64,000 nucleotides of DNA, taken from Aeromonas veronii bv. veronii. Its GTDB lineage: Bacteria; Pseudomonadota; Gammaproteobacteria; Enterobacterales; Aeromonadaceae. Within the stretch, counting starts at the first letter, position 1. Each line of letters begins with the position of its first letter. Both the position numbers and the translations under genes were made by a program. The notes beneath the pieces are model-generated. The model made no database searches. It had not been told where the DNA came from and was given only the letters and a program-made list of their open reading frames with translations. Positions 45,104 to 55,061 of the stretch are shown here, piece by piece. The stretch spans positions 1 through 64,000 of the forward strand of contig NZ_CDDK01000029.1 in the NCBI RefSeq assembly GCF_000820225.1. The letters run 5' to 3'.

Positions 45104-45430
45104 TTACAGGTTGCCGTCCAGGAACTCTTTCAGCTGAGTCTTGGACAGTGCACCGACCTTGGTCGCTGCCACTTCGCCATTCTTGAACAGCAAGAGGGTC
45201 GGGATACCACGAATGCCGTACTTGGGCGGAGTATCAGAGTTATGGTCGATGTTCAGTTTGGCTACGGTCACGCGACCTTCGTACTCTTGGGCAACTTCTT
45301 CCAGGATCGGGGCAATCATCTTGCACGGACCACACCACTCGGCCCAGAAGTCGACCAGAACGGCGCCATCGGCTTTGATTACATCTGCCTCGAAGCTGGC
45401 ATCGCTCAGCTGAACAATCTTGTCACTCAT
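45104..45430 (-). CDS. trxA: Thioredoxin 1
   Basis: A 108-residue thioredoxin with the redox motif WCGPC (Cys33, Cys36), the buried Asp in VLVDFWAEW and the cis-Pro in [11 protein letters not shown]. It is the general cytosolic disulfide reductant. The ATG at 45428-45430 ([10 protein letters not shown]) matches the family; two extra in-frame residues upstream overlap the SD. Divergent from rhlB, as in E. coli. Confidence 0.96.
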   Translation of the reverse strand: MSDKIVQLSDASFEADVIKADGAVLVDFWAEWCGPCKMIAPILEEVAQEYEGRVTVAKLNIDHNSDTPPKYGIRGIPTLLLFKNGEVAATKVGALSKTQLKEFLDGNL

Positions 45431-45543
45431 CTCCAACTCCAGTCAGTAATTAAGGCTTTATTGACATATCAACAAAGGCAATAGTTGCCCTATTTGAAAT
45501 GATCCTGTTTATTATTGCAAGCCTAACCTGATAACCTACCGCC

Positions 45544-46833
45544 ATGAGCAAAACACACTTAACGACCGACAAATTCGCCCAAATGGGCCTCGAACCCGAA
45601 GTTCTGGCTGGTCTGGAATCAAAGGGATTTCACTATTGCACGCCCATCCAGGCACTGTCTCTGCCACTGCTGGTAGAAGGTCATGACCTCGCCGGTCAGG
45701 CCCAGACAGGAACCGGCAAGACCATTGCCTTCCTGGCCGCGACATTCAACTATTTGCTGACTCACCCGCTGACCAAGCCCCGTCTGGTTAACCAACCCAG
45801 AGCCATCATCATGGCACCCACCCGGGAACTGGCAGTACAGATCTATAACGATGCCGACAGCATCGCCGCCTCTACCGGCCTGAAACTCGGCCTCGCCTAC
45901 GGCGGCGAAGGTTACGACAAGCAGCTGGCCGTGCTGGAGCAGGGCGTCGACATCCTGATCGGCACCACTGGCCGCATCATCGATTACTTCAAGTCCAAGG
46001 TGATCGATCTGAGCAACATTCAGGTCGTGGTACTGGACGAAGCGGATCGCATGTTCGATCTGGGCTTCATCAAGGACATCCGCTTCCTGTTCCGCCGCAT
46101 GCCGCCCGCCACCGAGCGTCTGAGCATGCTGTTCTCCGCCACCCTCTCCCTGCGTGTGCAGGAGCTGGCCTACGAACACATGAACCATCCGGAACATGTG
46201 CAGGTAGAGCCGGAGCAGATGACCGGCGTGCGGATCAAGGAGGAGCTGTTCTACCCCTCCAATGAAGACAAGATGTTGCTGCTGCTCTCCCTGATGGAAG
46301 AGGAGTGGCCGGAAAAAGCCATCGTCTTCGCCAACACCAAGCATGTCTGTGAAGACGTCCATGCCTGGCTGGAAAACGACGGCCACCGCGTCGGTCTGCT
46401 GACCGGTGACGTGCCGCAGAAGAAGCGGATGAAGATCCTCGAGGATTTCACCAAGGGTGCGCTCGATATTCTGGTCGCCACCGACGTGGCCGCCCGTGGT
46501 CTGCACATCCCTGACGTGACCCACGTCTTCAACTATGACCTGCCCGACGACGCCGAAGACTATGTACACCGTATCGGCCGTACCGGTCGTGCCGGCAAGA
46601 GCGGTCACTCCATCAGCCTGGCCTGTGAAGACTATGCCTTCAACCTGCCGGCCATCGAGGAGTACATCCACCACGCCATTCCGGTCAGCAAGTACGACCG
46701 TGAAGCGCTGCTGGATGACGTGACCCCGCCGAAACGGGTGTTCCGCAACCGTCAGCCGGTGAACCGCAACATGCGGGATCGCCAGGGCGGTGGCAACAGC
46801 AACAACCGTCGTCGTCCGCCGCGCAAGAGCTAA
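45544..46833 (+). CDS. rhlB: DEAD-box RNA helicase RhlB
   Basis: A 429-residue helicase that partners with RNase E in the RNA degradosome. Motifs in order: Q motif ([14 protein letters not shown]), I AQTGTGKT, Ia [26 protein letters not shown], then [12 protein letters not shown] and [12 protein letters not shown]. The C-terminus is short and basic ([19 protein letters not shown]), typical of RhlB RNA binding. It starts 113 bp from the divergent trxA and is followed 11 bp later by gppA. Confidence 0.96.
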   Translation: MSKTHLTTDKFAQMGLEPEVLAGLESKGFHYCTPIQALSLPLLVEGHDLAGQAQTGTGKTIAFLAATFNYLLTHPLTKPRLVNQPRAIIMAPTRELAVQIYNDADSIAASTGLKLGLAYGGEGYDKQLAVLEQGVDILIGTTGRIIDYFKSKVIDLSNIQVVVLDEADRMFDLGFIKDIRFLFRRMPPATERLSMLFSATLSLRVQELAYEHMNHPEHVQVEPEQMTGVRIKEELFYPSNEDKMLLLLSLMEEEWPEKAIVFANTKHVCEDVHAWLENDGHRVGLLTGDVPQKKRMKILEDFTKGALDILVATDVAARGLHIPDVTHVFNYDLPDDAEDYVHRIGRTGRAGKSGHSISLACEDYAFNLPAIEEYIHHAIPVSKYDREALLDDVTPPKRVFRNRQPVNRNMRDRQGGGNSNNRRRPPRKS

Positions 46834-46844
46834 GGACAGGCCCG

Positions 46845-48335
46845 TTGCACAACTCGCCTCTCTATGCCGCTATCGACCTCGGCTCCAACAGCTTTCATAT
46901 GCTGGTGGTGCGCGAGGTCGCCGGTGCCCTGCGCACCGTCGCCAAGGTCAAGCGCAAGGTTCGCCTCGCCGCCGGGCTCGATCCGGAATTTCGTCTCAGC
47001 CGTGCCGCCATGGAGCGGGGCTGGGACTGTTTGCGTCTCTTCTCCGAACAGTTGCAGGACATTCCGGCAGACAACATCCGGGTGGTGGGTACCGCCACCC
47101 TGCGGTTGGCTACCAACGTCGATGAGTTCCTCAGCGAAGCGGAACGGGTACTCAACCACAGCATCGAGATCATCTCGGGCGAGGAAGAGGCCAAGACCAT
47201 CTATGAAGGGGTCTCCTGGACCTCTGCCGGGGAAGGCAACCGGCTGGTGATCGACATCGGCGGTGCCAGCACCGAACTGGTGATCGGCGAACATAGCGAA
47301 GCAAAACTGCTCAACAGCCTGCACATGGGCTGCGTCACCTGGCTCAACAATCACTTTGGTGATGGCGAGCTCTCTGAAGCCCGTTTCGAGCAGGCGATTG
47401 CTGCCGCCAAGGCGGTGCTGGAGAAGGTGGCGGAAGATTACCGCGCCCTCGGCTGGCGCACCTGCGTTGGCGCCTCCGGCACGGTACAGGCGCTGCAAGA
47501 GATCATGCTGGCGCAAGGGAAGAGCGAGCGGGTCACCCTGCCGAAACTGCAGGAGCTGATGGGTCAGGCCATCGCCTGCGGCAAGCTCGACCGGCTGCAA
47601 CTGGAAGGGCTGGCGGCCGAGCGGCTGACCGTGTTCCCCTCCGGCCTCGCCATCCTGATTGCCATCTTCGAAACCCTCGATATCGAGAGCATGACCCTCG
47701 CGGGTGGCGCCCTGCGTGAAGGACTGATCTACGGTCTGCTTGGCAACAATCACGACTGTGATGCCCGGGATCGCACCGCCGACAGCCTGATCAGCCGCTA
47801 TCAGCTGGATAAAGAGCACGCCGAACGGGTGCGCGATACCGCCGTCGAGGCGTTCAACCAGCTGCAACCGGCCTGGCGACTCTCCAAACGCTACGGTCGT
47901 CCGATCTTGCGTTATGCCGCCCTGCTGCACGAGATCGGCCTCTGTATCGAGTACAAGAAGGCGCCGCAACACGCCGCCTACATCATCGACAACATCGACA
48001 TGCCGGGCTTTACCCCTGCGCAAAAGAAGCTGTTGTCGGCCCTGCTGTTCAACCAGCGGGACGAATTCAAGCTGGAACCGCTGGAAAAGCAGGGTGCAGT
48101 CACCGGTCGTCAGGCGATCCGGCTGGCCCGTATCCTGCGCATCGCGCTGATCCTCTGTATGCGCCGCACCCAGGGCACAGTGCCCAGCTTCACCCTGCAG
48201 GCAGAAGAGGAGTCACTGACCCTGACCCTGCCCAAGGGCTGGATGGATGAACACTACCTGCGCGCCAGCGAGCTGCGCTTTGAAGTGGAACGCCAGCAGA
48301 AGATGGGCTGGCCGACCCGCGTACAGGAAGCCTGA
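46845..48335 (+). CDS. gppA: Guanosine-5'-triphosphate,3'-diphosphate pyrophosphatase GppA
   Basis: A 496-residue Ppx/GppA phosphatase that converts pppGpp to ppGpp in the stringent response and also has exopolyphosphatase character. The actin-like fold shows YAAIDLGSNSFHMLVVREV, the catalytic Glu region SGEEEAKTIYEGV, and VIDIGGASTELV; the C-terminal HD-like domain (about 315-496) contains LLHEIGLCIEYKKAPQHAAY. The only start matching the family is a TTG (46845-46847) behind AAGGACAGG, an uncommon start that may limit translation. Third member of rhlB-gppA-rof. Confidence 0.94.
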   Translation: MHNSPLYAAIDLGSNSFHMLVVREVAGALRTVAKVKRKVRLAAGLDPEFRLSRAAMERGWDCLRLFSEQLQDIPADNIRVVGTATLRLATNVDEFLSEAERVLNHSIEIISGEEEAKTIYEGVSWTSAGEGNRLVIDIGGASTELVIGEHSEAKLLNSLHMGCVTWLNNHFGDGELSEARFEQAIAAAKAVLEKVAEDYRALGWRTCVGASGTVQALQEIMLAQGKSERVTLPKLQELMGQAIACGKLDRLQLEGLAAERLTVFPSGLAILIAIFETLDIESMTLAGGALREGLIYGLLGNNHDCDARDRTADSLISRYQLDKEHAERVRDTAVEAFNQLQPAWRLSKRYGRPILRYAALLHEIGLCIEYKKAPQHAAYIIDNIDMPGFTPAQKKLLSALLFNQRDEFKLEPLEKQGAVTGRQAIRLARILRIALILCMRRTQGTVPSFTLQAEEESLTLTLPKGWMDEHYLRASELRFEVERQQKMGWPTRVQEA

Positions 48336-48365
48336 CTCAGCAACCTGCCTGTTTTGGAGCCGATC

Positions 48366-48620
48366 ATGCCGGATTATCAACCCATCAGCTGCGATCTCTA
48401 CGACTGGCTCGAAATTGCTGCCAGCTGGCAACTGCCGGTGACCCTCACCGGCCGCGATGATCGCCAATGGGATGACAAGATCCGCACCATCGAAGCCAGC
48501 GAAGGGGTCGAGTATCTGTTGCTGCACAGTGGCGAGCGGCTCAGCCTGGCAGAACTGGCGACCCTGCGCCTGAACTGGCAAGGGGAAGAGAAGCTGATCC
48601 GCTTCGCGCCAACCAACTGA
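48366..48620 (+). CDS. rof: Rho-binding antiterminator Rof
   Basis: An 84-residue Sm-like protein resembling E. coli Rof (YaeO), which binds Rho and blocks its loading on RNA. The N-terminus YQPISCDLYDWLEIAASW aligns with the Rof signature YQPINCDDYDNLELA, and the beta-rich remainder (VTLTGRDD, EYLLLHSGERLSL) fits. The start at 48366 is chosen by alignment, 30 bp after gppA; an in-frame codon four residues upstream is possible. Being downstream of rhlB-gppA puts an inhibitor of Rho a few kilobases from rho itself. Confidence 0.85.
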   Translation: MPDYQPISCDLYDWLEIAASWQLPVTLTGRDDRQWDDKIRTIEASEGVEYLLLHSGERLSLAELATLRLNWQGEEKLIRFAPTN

Positions 48621-48630
48621 ATCCAATACG

Positions 48631-48667
48631 AAAAAGGAGGGCCAACATGACGTTGGCCCTCCTTTTT
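48631..48667. terminator. Strong bidirectional terminator
   Basis: A 16-bp stem (48631-48646 with 48652-48667; AAAAAGGAGGGCCAAC, loop ATGAC) lies between the convergent rof and rsmJ genes. Confidence 0.93.
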
Positions 48668-48691
48668 TGCATCCGCAACTCGCACCGACCG

Positions 48692-49441
48692 TTAACTCGC
48701 CGCAAGCGCCGCCATCACATAGACATCGAAGCGGTTGCTCTTGGTTTCGATGGCCATGCTGGGCTTCTGTTCATTGAGCCAGCCGGCGTAGTCGGGGCGT
48801 TTCACCACCACCCGCTTGTTCGCCATCTTGAGCGCGGCAGGCAGCAGGGCATCCGCATCAAGATCCGGCCCCACCAGCGACTGGAACACCCGCATCTCTT
48901 TTTTTACCAGCGCCGACTTCTGCTTGTGCGGGAACATGGGGTCGAGGTAGATCACCTCGGGCCGCTCCGGCAGCGCCAGCAAGTTGTCCACCGCCGGGCC
49001 TTGCAGCAGGTGCATCCGCTCGCTGACCCAGGGGCCAATCTCGGGATCCTGCGCCGCCCGCGCCAGCCCGTCCTGCAACAGAGCGGCCACCACGGGGCTG
49101 CGTTCGATCAGGGTCACCTTGCAACCGAGAGAGGCGAGCACGAAGGCATCGCGCCCCAGCCCGGCAGTGGCATCCACCACGGTCGGAGTGGCTCCGGCCT
49201 TCAGCCCCACCGCCTTGGCGATGGACTGACCGCGACCACCACCAAACTTGCGGCGATGGGCCACCGCCCCTTCCACGAAGTCCACATAGACGGCTCCCAG
49301 CTTGGGCTCATCCAGCTTGCGCAGTTCCAACCTTTCCGGGGTAAACACCAGGGCAAACTGGGGAAGGTCGAGCTGGGCAAGCTGGCTGGCCAGCGCGTCT
49401 GCCTGCGCGGCCTTGGCGGGGTCTTCGAGGAGGATTTGCAT
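48692..49441 (-). CDS. rsmJ: 16S rRNA (guanine1516-N2)-methyltransferase RsmJ
   Basis: A 249-residue SAM-dependent methyltransferase (E. coli YhiQ, 250). The N-terminal part is followed by [19 protein letters not shown], the SAM-binding [20 protein letters not shown], and the catalytic motif [20 protein letters not shown] (DPxFP type). Start at 49441 ([10 protein letters not shown]) is set by alignment. In E. coli rsmJ follows prlC directly; here two signalling genes lie between them. Confidence 0.94.
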   Translation of the reverse strand: MQILLEDPAKAAQADALASQLAQLDLPQFALVFTPERLELRKLDEPKLGAVYVDFVEGAVAHRRKFGGGRGQSIAKAVGLKAGATPTVVDATAGLGRDAFVLASLGCKVTLIERSPVVAALLQDGLARAAQDPEIGPWVSERMHLLQGPAVDNLLALPERPEVIYLDPMFPHKQKSALVKKEMRVFQSLVGPDLDADALLPAALKMANKRVVVKRPDYAGWLNEQKPSMAIETKSNRFDVYVMAALAAS

Positions 49442-49517
49442 GGTCTTTGGATGCGTTCTAAGTTCAGTGAACCGAGTGTACCACAGCCCCTTCAAGTCGC
49501 TGTAGGGAGGAAATCCC

Positions 49518-50258
49518 ATGAACCTGTTCATTACCCTGCTCCTCGCCGCCCAGAGCGGCACAAACCTGAAGGTCTGCGGCGTAGACTGGCCTCCCTTTTC
49601 CTATGCCGAACAGGGCAACCTGAAAGAGGGCATTTCGGTGGAGATCCATCAAGAGGTGGCGCGCCGCCTTGGCATGAACCTCACCCTGCTTGAACTGCCT
49701 TGGGGGCGCTGCGAGCAGTATGTCAGCACCCAGCTAGCGGATGGCATTCTCGACAATGCCCCTCTCCCCGGTTGCTATCACTCTGACCTTGCCACCGCCT
49801 TCTATCCTCTGGCCGCCTATGTGCGTACCGACAGTCCGTTACAGAACTTCTCGTGGGAGATGGCCAAGGGGCTGAAAGTAGGAATTGTCAGGGGGTATGA
49901 CTACACGGCCAAGATCAGGAACTTCACTGGCTGGGAGACCATCAAGGTTCACTCCGACAAACAGCTGCTACTGATGCTGGAAAAGAGCCGGGTCGATATG
50001 ATCATCCTGGACTACTTCTCTGCCCCCATTCTGTCGAGGGAGCAGGACGTCAGGATCCGCGCCCTCACACCCTTTATCGATTCGACGCCGCTCTACCTCT
50101 GTTTTGGCAAACAGAAGGCTGACCTGCTGCCTGCCTACAACAAGGCGCTGCAACAGTTGCAGGATGAGGGAGTACTGGATCGCATCTATCTGCGCTATCT
50201 CGGCGAGGATTACCGGACATTGAAAACCAAACAGGAACAGATGACATCGAAGGAGTAA
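49518..50258 (+). CDS. Periplasmic solute-binding protein, family 3 type
   Basis: A 246-residue protein with a short signal-like N-terminus ([13 protein letters not shown]) and a family 3 (amino acid-type) binding fold: [34 protein letters not shown] and a C-terminal lobe ending in [20 protein letters not shown]. Cys19, Cys64-like (WGRCEQ) and PLPGC supply extra cysteines. No transporter genes are adjacent. The stop lies 6 bp from the stop of the convergent GGDEF-EAL gene, with no terminator between, so the transcripts probably overlap. Similar stand-alone proteins often act as sensors, but that is inference. Confidence 0.75.
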   Translation: MNLFITLLLAAQSGTNLKVCGVDWPPFSYAEQGNLKEGISVEIHQEVARRLGMNLTLLELPWGRCEQYVSTQLADGILDNAPLPGCYHSDLATAFYPLAAYVRTDSPLQNFSWEMAKGLKVGIVRGYDYTAKIRNFTGWETIKVHSDKQLLLMLEKSRVDMIILDYFSAPILSREQDVRIRALTPFIDSTPLYLCFGKQKADLLPAYNKALQQLQDEGVLDRIYLRYLGEDYRTLKTKQEQMTSKE

Positions 50259-50264
50259 GCGCCA

Positions 50265-52811
50265 CTAGCTGATCTGCAGAAACATCCCTTTGTCATTGAG
50301 CTGCAGATATTCGGTGAGATCGTCATAGGCCAGCGGGCGGCTAAGCAGATAACCCTGAGTGAAGGCGCACCCTTTCTGGCAGAGGAAGTTGAGCTGCTCG
50401 CGGGTCTCTACCCCCTCGATCACCACCTGCATGCCGAGGTTGTGCACTATGTTGATGATGCCATCGAGCAGCATCCGATCCTGCTCGTTGAAGGGGATAT
50501 GGCGCACGAAGGAGCGGTCGATCTTGACCAGATCTACCGGGAAGGTGCGCAGATAGTTGAGGGCCGAGTAGCCGGTACCGAAATCGTCGATGGCCAGCTT
50601 GCAGCCCGCCTCGCGCAGGGCATCGATCCGCACCCTGTGCTGATCGCTGCTCTCCATCAGCAGAGATTCGGTGATTTCGATGACGATGTCGGCAGGATCG
50701 AGCCCGAAGTGCTGGATCACCTTGAGCCACTCACTCGCCTCGGGGTCGATGGTCTGGAACTCCATGGTGGAACGGTTGATCGACATCTGCAGATCAGGGA
50801 AGCCGGATTGCTGCAACCGCGCCAGATCCCGGCACGATTGCCATAATACCAGCGCACCCAGCCCCTGAATCAATCCCGCCTCTTCCGCCAGCGGAATAAA
50901 CTCGGCAGGAGATACCTGCCCCCAGTGGGGGTGATACCAGCGCACCAGCGCCTCCAGCTTGGCGACCCGTCCGCTGCGATTGTCCCAGATCGGCTGGTAG
51001 GCCATGGTCAGCTGCTCCAGCTTGATCGCTTCGGCCAAATCCTGCTGCATCTGGTGGCGCTGGCGCACCTCTTCCCGCATGGATGAGCAGTAGGCTCCGA
51101 GCAACCTTCCCTGCCGCTTGGCCGCAAACAGCGCCTGTTCGGCATTGCGCAGCAGCTCGTCGCTCTCGCTGCCATCGACCGGACAGAGAGTCATGCCGAT
51201 GGTCGCGGTCACATAGAGGTGCTGGTTGGCCAGCATAAAGGGGCGGGCGAAACTGCCGATCACCTGCTTGGCAAACACCTCGGCCTGACGGCGGGTGACG
51301 ATGCCGGGCACCAGGAACGCGAACTCATCGCCACCGATGCGGGCCACCAGATCTTCGGTGCGCACCCGGCTCACCAGTCGATCCGAGACCTCCCGCAGCA
51401 GGGCATCGCCAGCATGGTGATCCATGCTGTTATTGACCGCCTTGAAGTTGTTGAGATCGAGCACCATGAGCGCGAAGCGCTCGCCCCGCTCGCAGAAGCG
51501 GGTGAGGCAGCGGCCAAACAGCCAGCGGTTGGGCAGGCTGGTAAGGTTGTCGTAGTTGGCCTGGGTCGCGATCTTCTGCTCGGCCACCTTGGTCTGGGAA
51601 AGATCGCTGAAAATGGCGATATATTGCTGAATTTTGCCAGCTTCGCGCAGAGTGCTGATCATCAGCTGCTGCGGATAGAGCTTGCCGTTCTTGCGCTTGT
51701 TCCACACCTCGCCACGCCACACCCCCACCCGCTCCAGCGCATGGTACATGTCGGCATAGAAGGTCTGATCGTGCAGCCCGGACTTGAGCATGCTGGGACG
51801 TTGGCCCCGCACCTCATCGCTGCTGTAGCCGGTGATCTGCTCGAAGGCCGGATTGACCGAGATGATGCGGCTGTCGGCGTCGCACACCAGAATCGCCTCG
51901 GAGAGGTTGTCGTAGACCCGGTGGGAGAGCTTGAGCTGCTCCGCATGACGCTTGAGGGGATCGATATTCTCCAGCAGTACCATCAGGTAGTCCGGCTGCT
52001 GCTGCTCGTCGCGGATCAGGGTGACAGTTACCCGCCCCCACAGGATCTCGCCCCCCTTGCAGAAGTAGCGCTTCTCCTGGGTGAAACTGCTGCGCTCGCC
52101 GCGCCGGATCTCTTCGTAGCACTCAAGGCTGCGCTGCCAATCCTCCGGGTGATTGATGTCGGAGATGGAGCGATGAAGCAGCTCGTCGAGGGGATAACCC
52201 AGCATCTTCTCGATGGCCGGATTGGCCCAGAGAATGCGGCCGGTGAGATCGAGCTTGCCGATCCCCACCGGGGCCTGAAACAGCATGCTCTGCAGCACAT
52301 GGGGGGTATCAGGCAAGAGTTGCGGCAGCTGGCGTTGCAGCATCAGCGCCAGTTCGCGACCGGCCAGCGGCCCCAGCAACCGGAGCAGCCCCATCACCTT
52401 GGTCATATTGGCCTGCGGCTGACGATAGAGCAGGCAGCAGATGCCTATGGTCTCGCCATCCGCATCCTTGAGGGCGATCCCGGCGTAGGCCTGGGCCTGC
52501 CACGCATCGGCAAGCGGCATCGCGGGGAACAGCTGCAACAGACGATCGCTGAACCAGGCTTCCCCCTCCTGCCAGGTAATGGCATCGGGAGAGTCAGTCA
52601 GTGGCAGCGTCAGGGTATCGGGGTCAAGAGAGGAGGGATGGGCAGCCTGAACCGTCAGGTGGGTAGCATTTGATTCCCTGCTGGCGATCAGGACGACATC
52701 AGCCATCACAGCAGCGGCGATTTCACTCACAAAGGTATCGAAATATCCCTGGCCGCTCGAATGAGCCAGACTGGAGATGATTTGATAGACGGAATCGAGT
52801 GCTCGCCTCAT
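50265..52811 (-). CDS. GAF-like, PAS-PAS-GGDEF-EAL cyclic di-GMP turnover protein
   Basis: An 848-residue soluble protein. An N-terminal region (about 1-165) looks GAF-like (GYFDTFVSEIAAAVMADVVLI; GIALKDADGETIGICCLLY); two PAS domains follow (about 180-300, GRILWANPAIEKMLGYPLDE; about 300-420, RIISVNPAFEQITGYSSDE). The GGDEF domain carries an intact 493-497 motif in ARIGGDEFAFLV. The EAL domain has Glu620 in LEALVRWYHP, ESLLM-type Glu, IDDFGTGYSALNYL and IEGVETREQ, with SINRSTMEF in place of the usual SVNLSARQF. Both activities may be retained; the balance cannot be read from sequence. No membrane helix is evident. Confidence 0.86.
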   Translation of the reverse strand: MRRALDSVYQIISSLAHSSGQGYFDTFVSEIAAAVMADVVLIASRESNATHLTVQAAHPSSLDPDTLTLPLTDSPDAITWQEGEAWFSDRLLQLFPAMPLADAWQAQAYAGIALKDADGETIGICCLLYRQPQANMTKVMGLLRLLGPLAGRELALMLQRQLPQLLPDTPHVLQSMLFQAPVGIGKLDLTGRILWANPAIEKMLGYPLDELLHRSISDINHPEDWQRSLECYEEIRRGERSSFTQEKRYFCKGGEILWGRVTVTLIRDEQQQPDYLMVLLENIDPLKRHAEQLKLSHRVYDNLSEAILVCDADSRIISVNPAFEQITGYSSDEVRGQRPSMLKSGLHDQTFYADMYHALERVGVWRGEVWNKRKNGKLYPQQLMISTLREAGKIQQYIAIFSDLSQTKVAEQKIATQANYDNLTSLPNRWLFGRCLTRFCERGERFALMVLDLNNFKAVNNSMDHHAGDALLREVSDRLVSRVRTEDLVARIGGDEFAFLVPGIVTRRQAEVFAKQVIGSFARPFMLANQHLYVTATIGMTLCPVDGSESDELLRNAEQALFAAKRQGRLLGAYCSSMREEVRQRHQMQQDLAEAIKLEQLTMAYQPIWDNRSGRVAKLEALVRWYHPHWGQVSPAEFIPLAEEAGLIQGLGALVLWQSCRDLARLQQSGFPDLQMSINRSTMEFQTIDPEASEWLKVIQHFGLDPADIVIEITESLLMESSDQHRVRIDALREAGCKLAIDDFGTGYSALNYLRTFPVDLVKIDRSFVRHIPFNEQDRMLLDGIINIVHNLGMQVVIEGVETREQLNFLCQKGCAFTQGYLLSRPLAYDDLTEYLQLNDKGMFLQIS

Positions 52812-52909
52812 GGCAAGTGGCTTTCTCTCCTTGAAGGTTAGAACACGACTCTACTGAAGAGCCGTGGGCAGTGCAAATATGCAATCAGCAAGATATTAAA
52901 AAGCCTTGA

Positions 52910-52935
52910 AAAAAGGGACCAAAAGGTCCCTTTTT
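52910..52935. terminator. Terminator of prlC
   Basis: AAAAAGGGACC/GGTCCCTTTTT (11-bp stem, loop AAAA) lies 84 bp past the prlC stop; on the minus strand it is followed by TTTCAAGGC. The 207-bp gap 52812-53018 otherwise holds the promoter of the GGDEF-EAL gene. Confidence 0.8.
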
Positions 52936-53018
52936 GTCGCAGAAATCACGACTCGATCCCACTATGCCGCAAAACAGTGTACCTGCTTGAAGCTCACACA
53001 GGCGGCGGGCCAGGAATC

Positions 53019-55061
53019 TCAGGCAGCGATCCCGCTGTGTCGCAGCAGTGCATCCACCTTGGGCTCACGGCCACGGAAGGCTCGGAACAGCTCCATCGGC
53101 TCCTTCGAGCCCCCCTTCTCCAGAATATTCTTCAGGAAGGATTGGCCGGTCGCCGGGTTGAAGATCCCCTCCTCCTCGAAGCGGGAGAAGGCATCGGCAG
53201 AGAGCACCTCGGCCCACTTGTAGCTGTAGTAGCCCGCCGCATAGCCGCCCGCGAAGATGTGGGAGAAGCTGTGCTGGAAGCGGTTGAACGCTGGCGGCGT
53301 CATCACTGCTACCTGACTGCGCACCTCATCCAGCAGCGCCGGGAGCTGTGCCGGATTGGCCGGATCAAACTCCTGATGGAGACGGAAGTCGAACAGGGCG
53401 AACTCCAGCTGGCGCAGCATCTGCATCGCCGCCTGGAAGTTGCGGGCGGTCAGCATCTTCTCCAGCAGATCGGCAGGCAACGGCTCGCCGGTCTCGTAGT
53501 GGCCGGAGATAAAGGCCAGCGCCTCAGACTCCCAGCACCAGTTCTCGAGGAACTGGCTCGGCAGCTCCACCGCATCCCAGGCCACGCCGTTGATACCGGC
53601 CACGCCGGCCACATCGATGCGGGTCAGCATGTGGTGGATGCCGTGGCCAAACTCATGGAACAGGGTGACCACTTCGTTGTGGGTGAACAGCGCAGGCTTG
53701 CCATCCACCGGGCCGTTGAAGTTGCAGGTCAGGTAGGCCACCGGTTTTTGCAGCGAGCCATCCTGACGGTAGCGACGACCCAGACAGACATCCATCCAGG
53801 CCCCGCCCTGCTTGTGCTCGCGGGCGTAGAGGTCGAGATAGAAGCTGCCGCGCAGCTCATCCTCGCTATCGAAGATGTCGTAGAAGCGCACGTCAGGATG
53901 CCAGGTGTCGATGCCGAGGCGCTCACGCACCTTCATGCCGAACACCCGCTTCACCACTTCGAACAGCCCTTTCACCACCTTGCTGGCGGGGAAGTAGGGG
54001 CGCAGCTGCTCATCGGAGATGGAGAACTTGTGCTGCTTGAGCTTCTCGGCGTAGTAGGCGAGATCCCAGGCGGCCAGCTCGCTCTGACCATGCTGCTCGG
54101 CGGCGAAGGCGCGAATCTCCTCCAGCTCGGCCTTGCCTTGCGGCAGGGATTTGGCCGCCAGATCGGTGAGGAAGCTCACCACCTGTTCGGTCTTGTCCGC
54201 CATCTTGGTGGCCAGGGAGAGCTCGGCATAGTTGGCAAAGCCCAGCAGCTGGGCCAGTTCGCGGCGCAGGGTGAGCAGCTCGCTCATGATGGCGGAGTTG
54301 TCCCACTTGCCCGCATTGGGGCCCTGATCGGAGGCGCGAGTGGTGAAGGCTTCGTACATCTCGGCGCGCAGCTCGCGGTTGTCGGCATACATCATCACCG
54401 GCAGGTAGGAAGGGATATCCAGCGTGAACAGCCAGCCCTCTTTGCCTTTAAGTTCAGCCATCTGACGGGCAGCGGCACGCACGCTGTCGGGCAGACCGGC
54501 CAGTTCGGCTTCATCGGCCACCAGCTTGTGCCAGCCCTGAGTTGCATCCAGCACGTTGTTGCTGAAACGGGAGGCCAGCTCGGAGAGGCGGGCCTGAATC
54601 TCGCCATAGCGCAGCTGCGCCTCGGCAGGCAGACCGATACCGGAGAGGCGGAAGTCACGCAGGGTATTCTGGATCTCCTTACGCTGGGCGCCGCTCAGCA
54701 GCGGGAAATCATCGCTCTGGGAGAGGGCCAGATAGGCCTGATAGAGCCCTTCATGCTGACCGACATAGGTCTGGAATTCGGAGAGCAGCGGCAGGCAGGC
54801 ATCATGGGCCTCGCGCAGCGCTTCGCTGTTGAGTACGGAGTTGAGGTGGCTGACCGGTGACCAGATCCGTGACAGGCGGTCATTTACCTCTTCCAGCGGG
54901 GCAATCAGGCTATCCCAGGTATGGGGATCACGCTGGGCCAGCACATCGCTGATCTTCTGCTTGCAATCAGCAATCGCCTGAATCACGGCAGGCTGCACCT
55001 GCTCCGGCTTGATCTGGCTGAAAGGGGGCAGCGAATCCATTGTCAGCAAAGGGTTATTCAT
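53019..55061 (-). CDS. prlC: Oligopeptidase A
   Basis: A 680-residue cytosolic M3-family zinc endopeptidase, the same length as E. coli PrlC, that degrades short peptides including cleaved signal peptides. The zinc motif is LFHEFGHGIHHML (HEXXH) with the third ligand Glu in the following WDAVELPSQFLENW. The N-terminal helical lid region (about 1-200) is complete. In E. coli it is a heat-shock gene; no convincing sigma-32 promoter was found here. Confidence 0.95.
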   Translation of the reverse strand: MNNPLLTMDSLPPFSQIKPEQVQPAVIQAIADCKQKISDVLAQRDPHTWDSLIAPLEEVNDRLSRIWSPVSHLNSVLNSEALREAHDACLPLLSEFQTYVGQHEGLYQAYLALSQSDDFPLLSGAQRKEIQNTLRDFRLSGIGLPAEAQLRYGEIQARLSELASRFSNNVLDATQGWHKLVADEAELAGLPDSVRAAARQMAELKGKEGWLFTLDIPSYLPVMMYADNRELRAEMYEAFTTRASDQGPNAGKWDNSAIMSELLTLRRELAQLLGFANYAELSLATKMADKTEQVVSFLTDLAAKSLPQGKAELEEIRAFAAEQHGQSELAAWDLAYYAEKLKQHKFSISDEQLRPYFPASKVVKGLFEVVKRVFGMKVRERLGIDTWHPDVRFYDIFDSEDELRGSFYLDLYAREHKQGGAWMDVCLGRRYRQDGSLQKPVAYLTCNFNGPVDGKPALFTHNEVVTLFHEFGHGIHHMLTRIDVAGVAGINGVAWDAVELPSQFLENWCWESEALAFISGHYETGEPLPADLLEKMLTARNFQAAMQMLRQLEFALFDFRLHQEFDPANPAQLPALLDEVRSQVAVMTPPAFNRFQHSFSHIFAGGYAAGYYSYKWAEVLSADAFSRFEEEGIFNPATGQSFLKNILEKGGSKEPMELFRAFRGREPKVDALLRHSGIAA

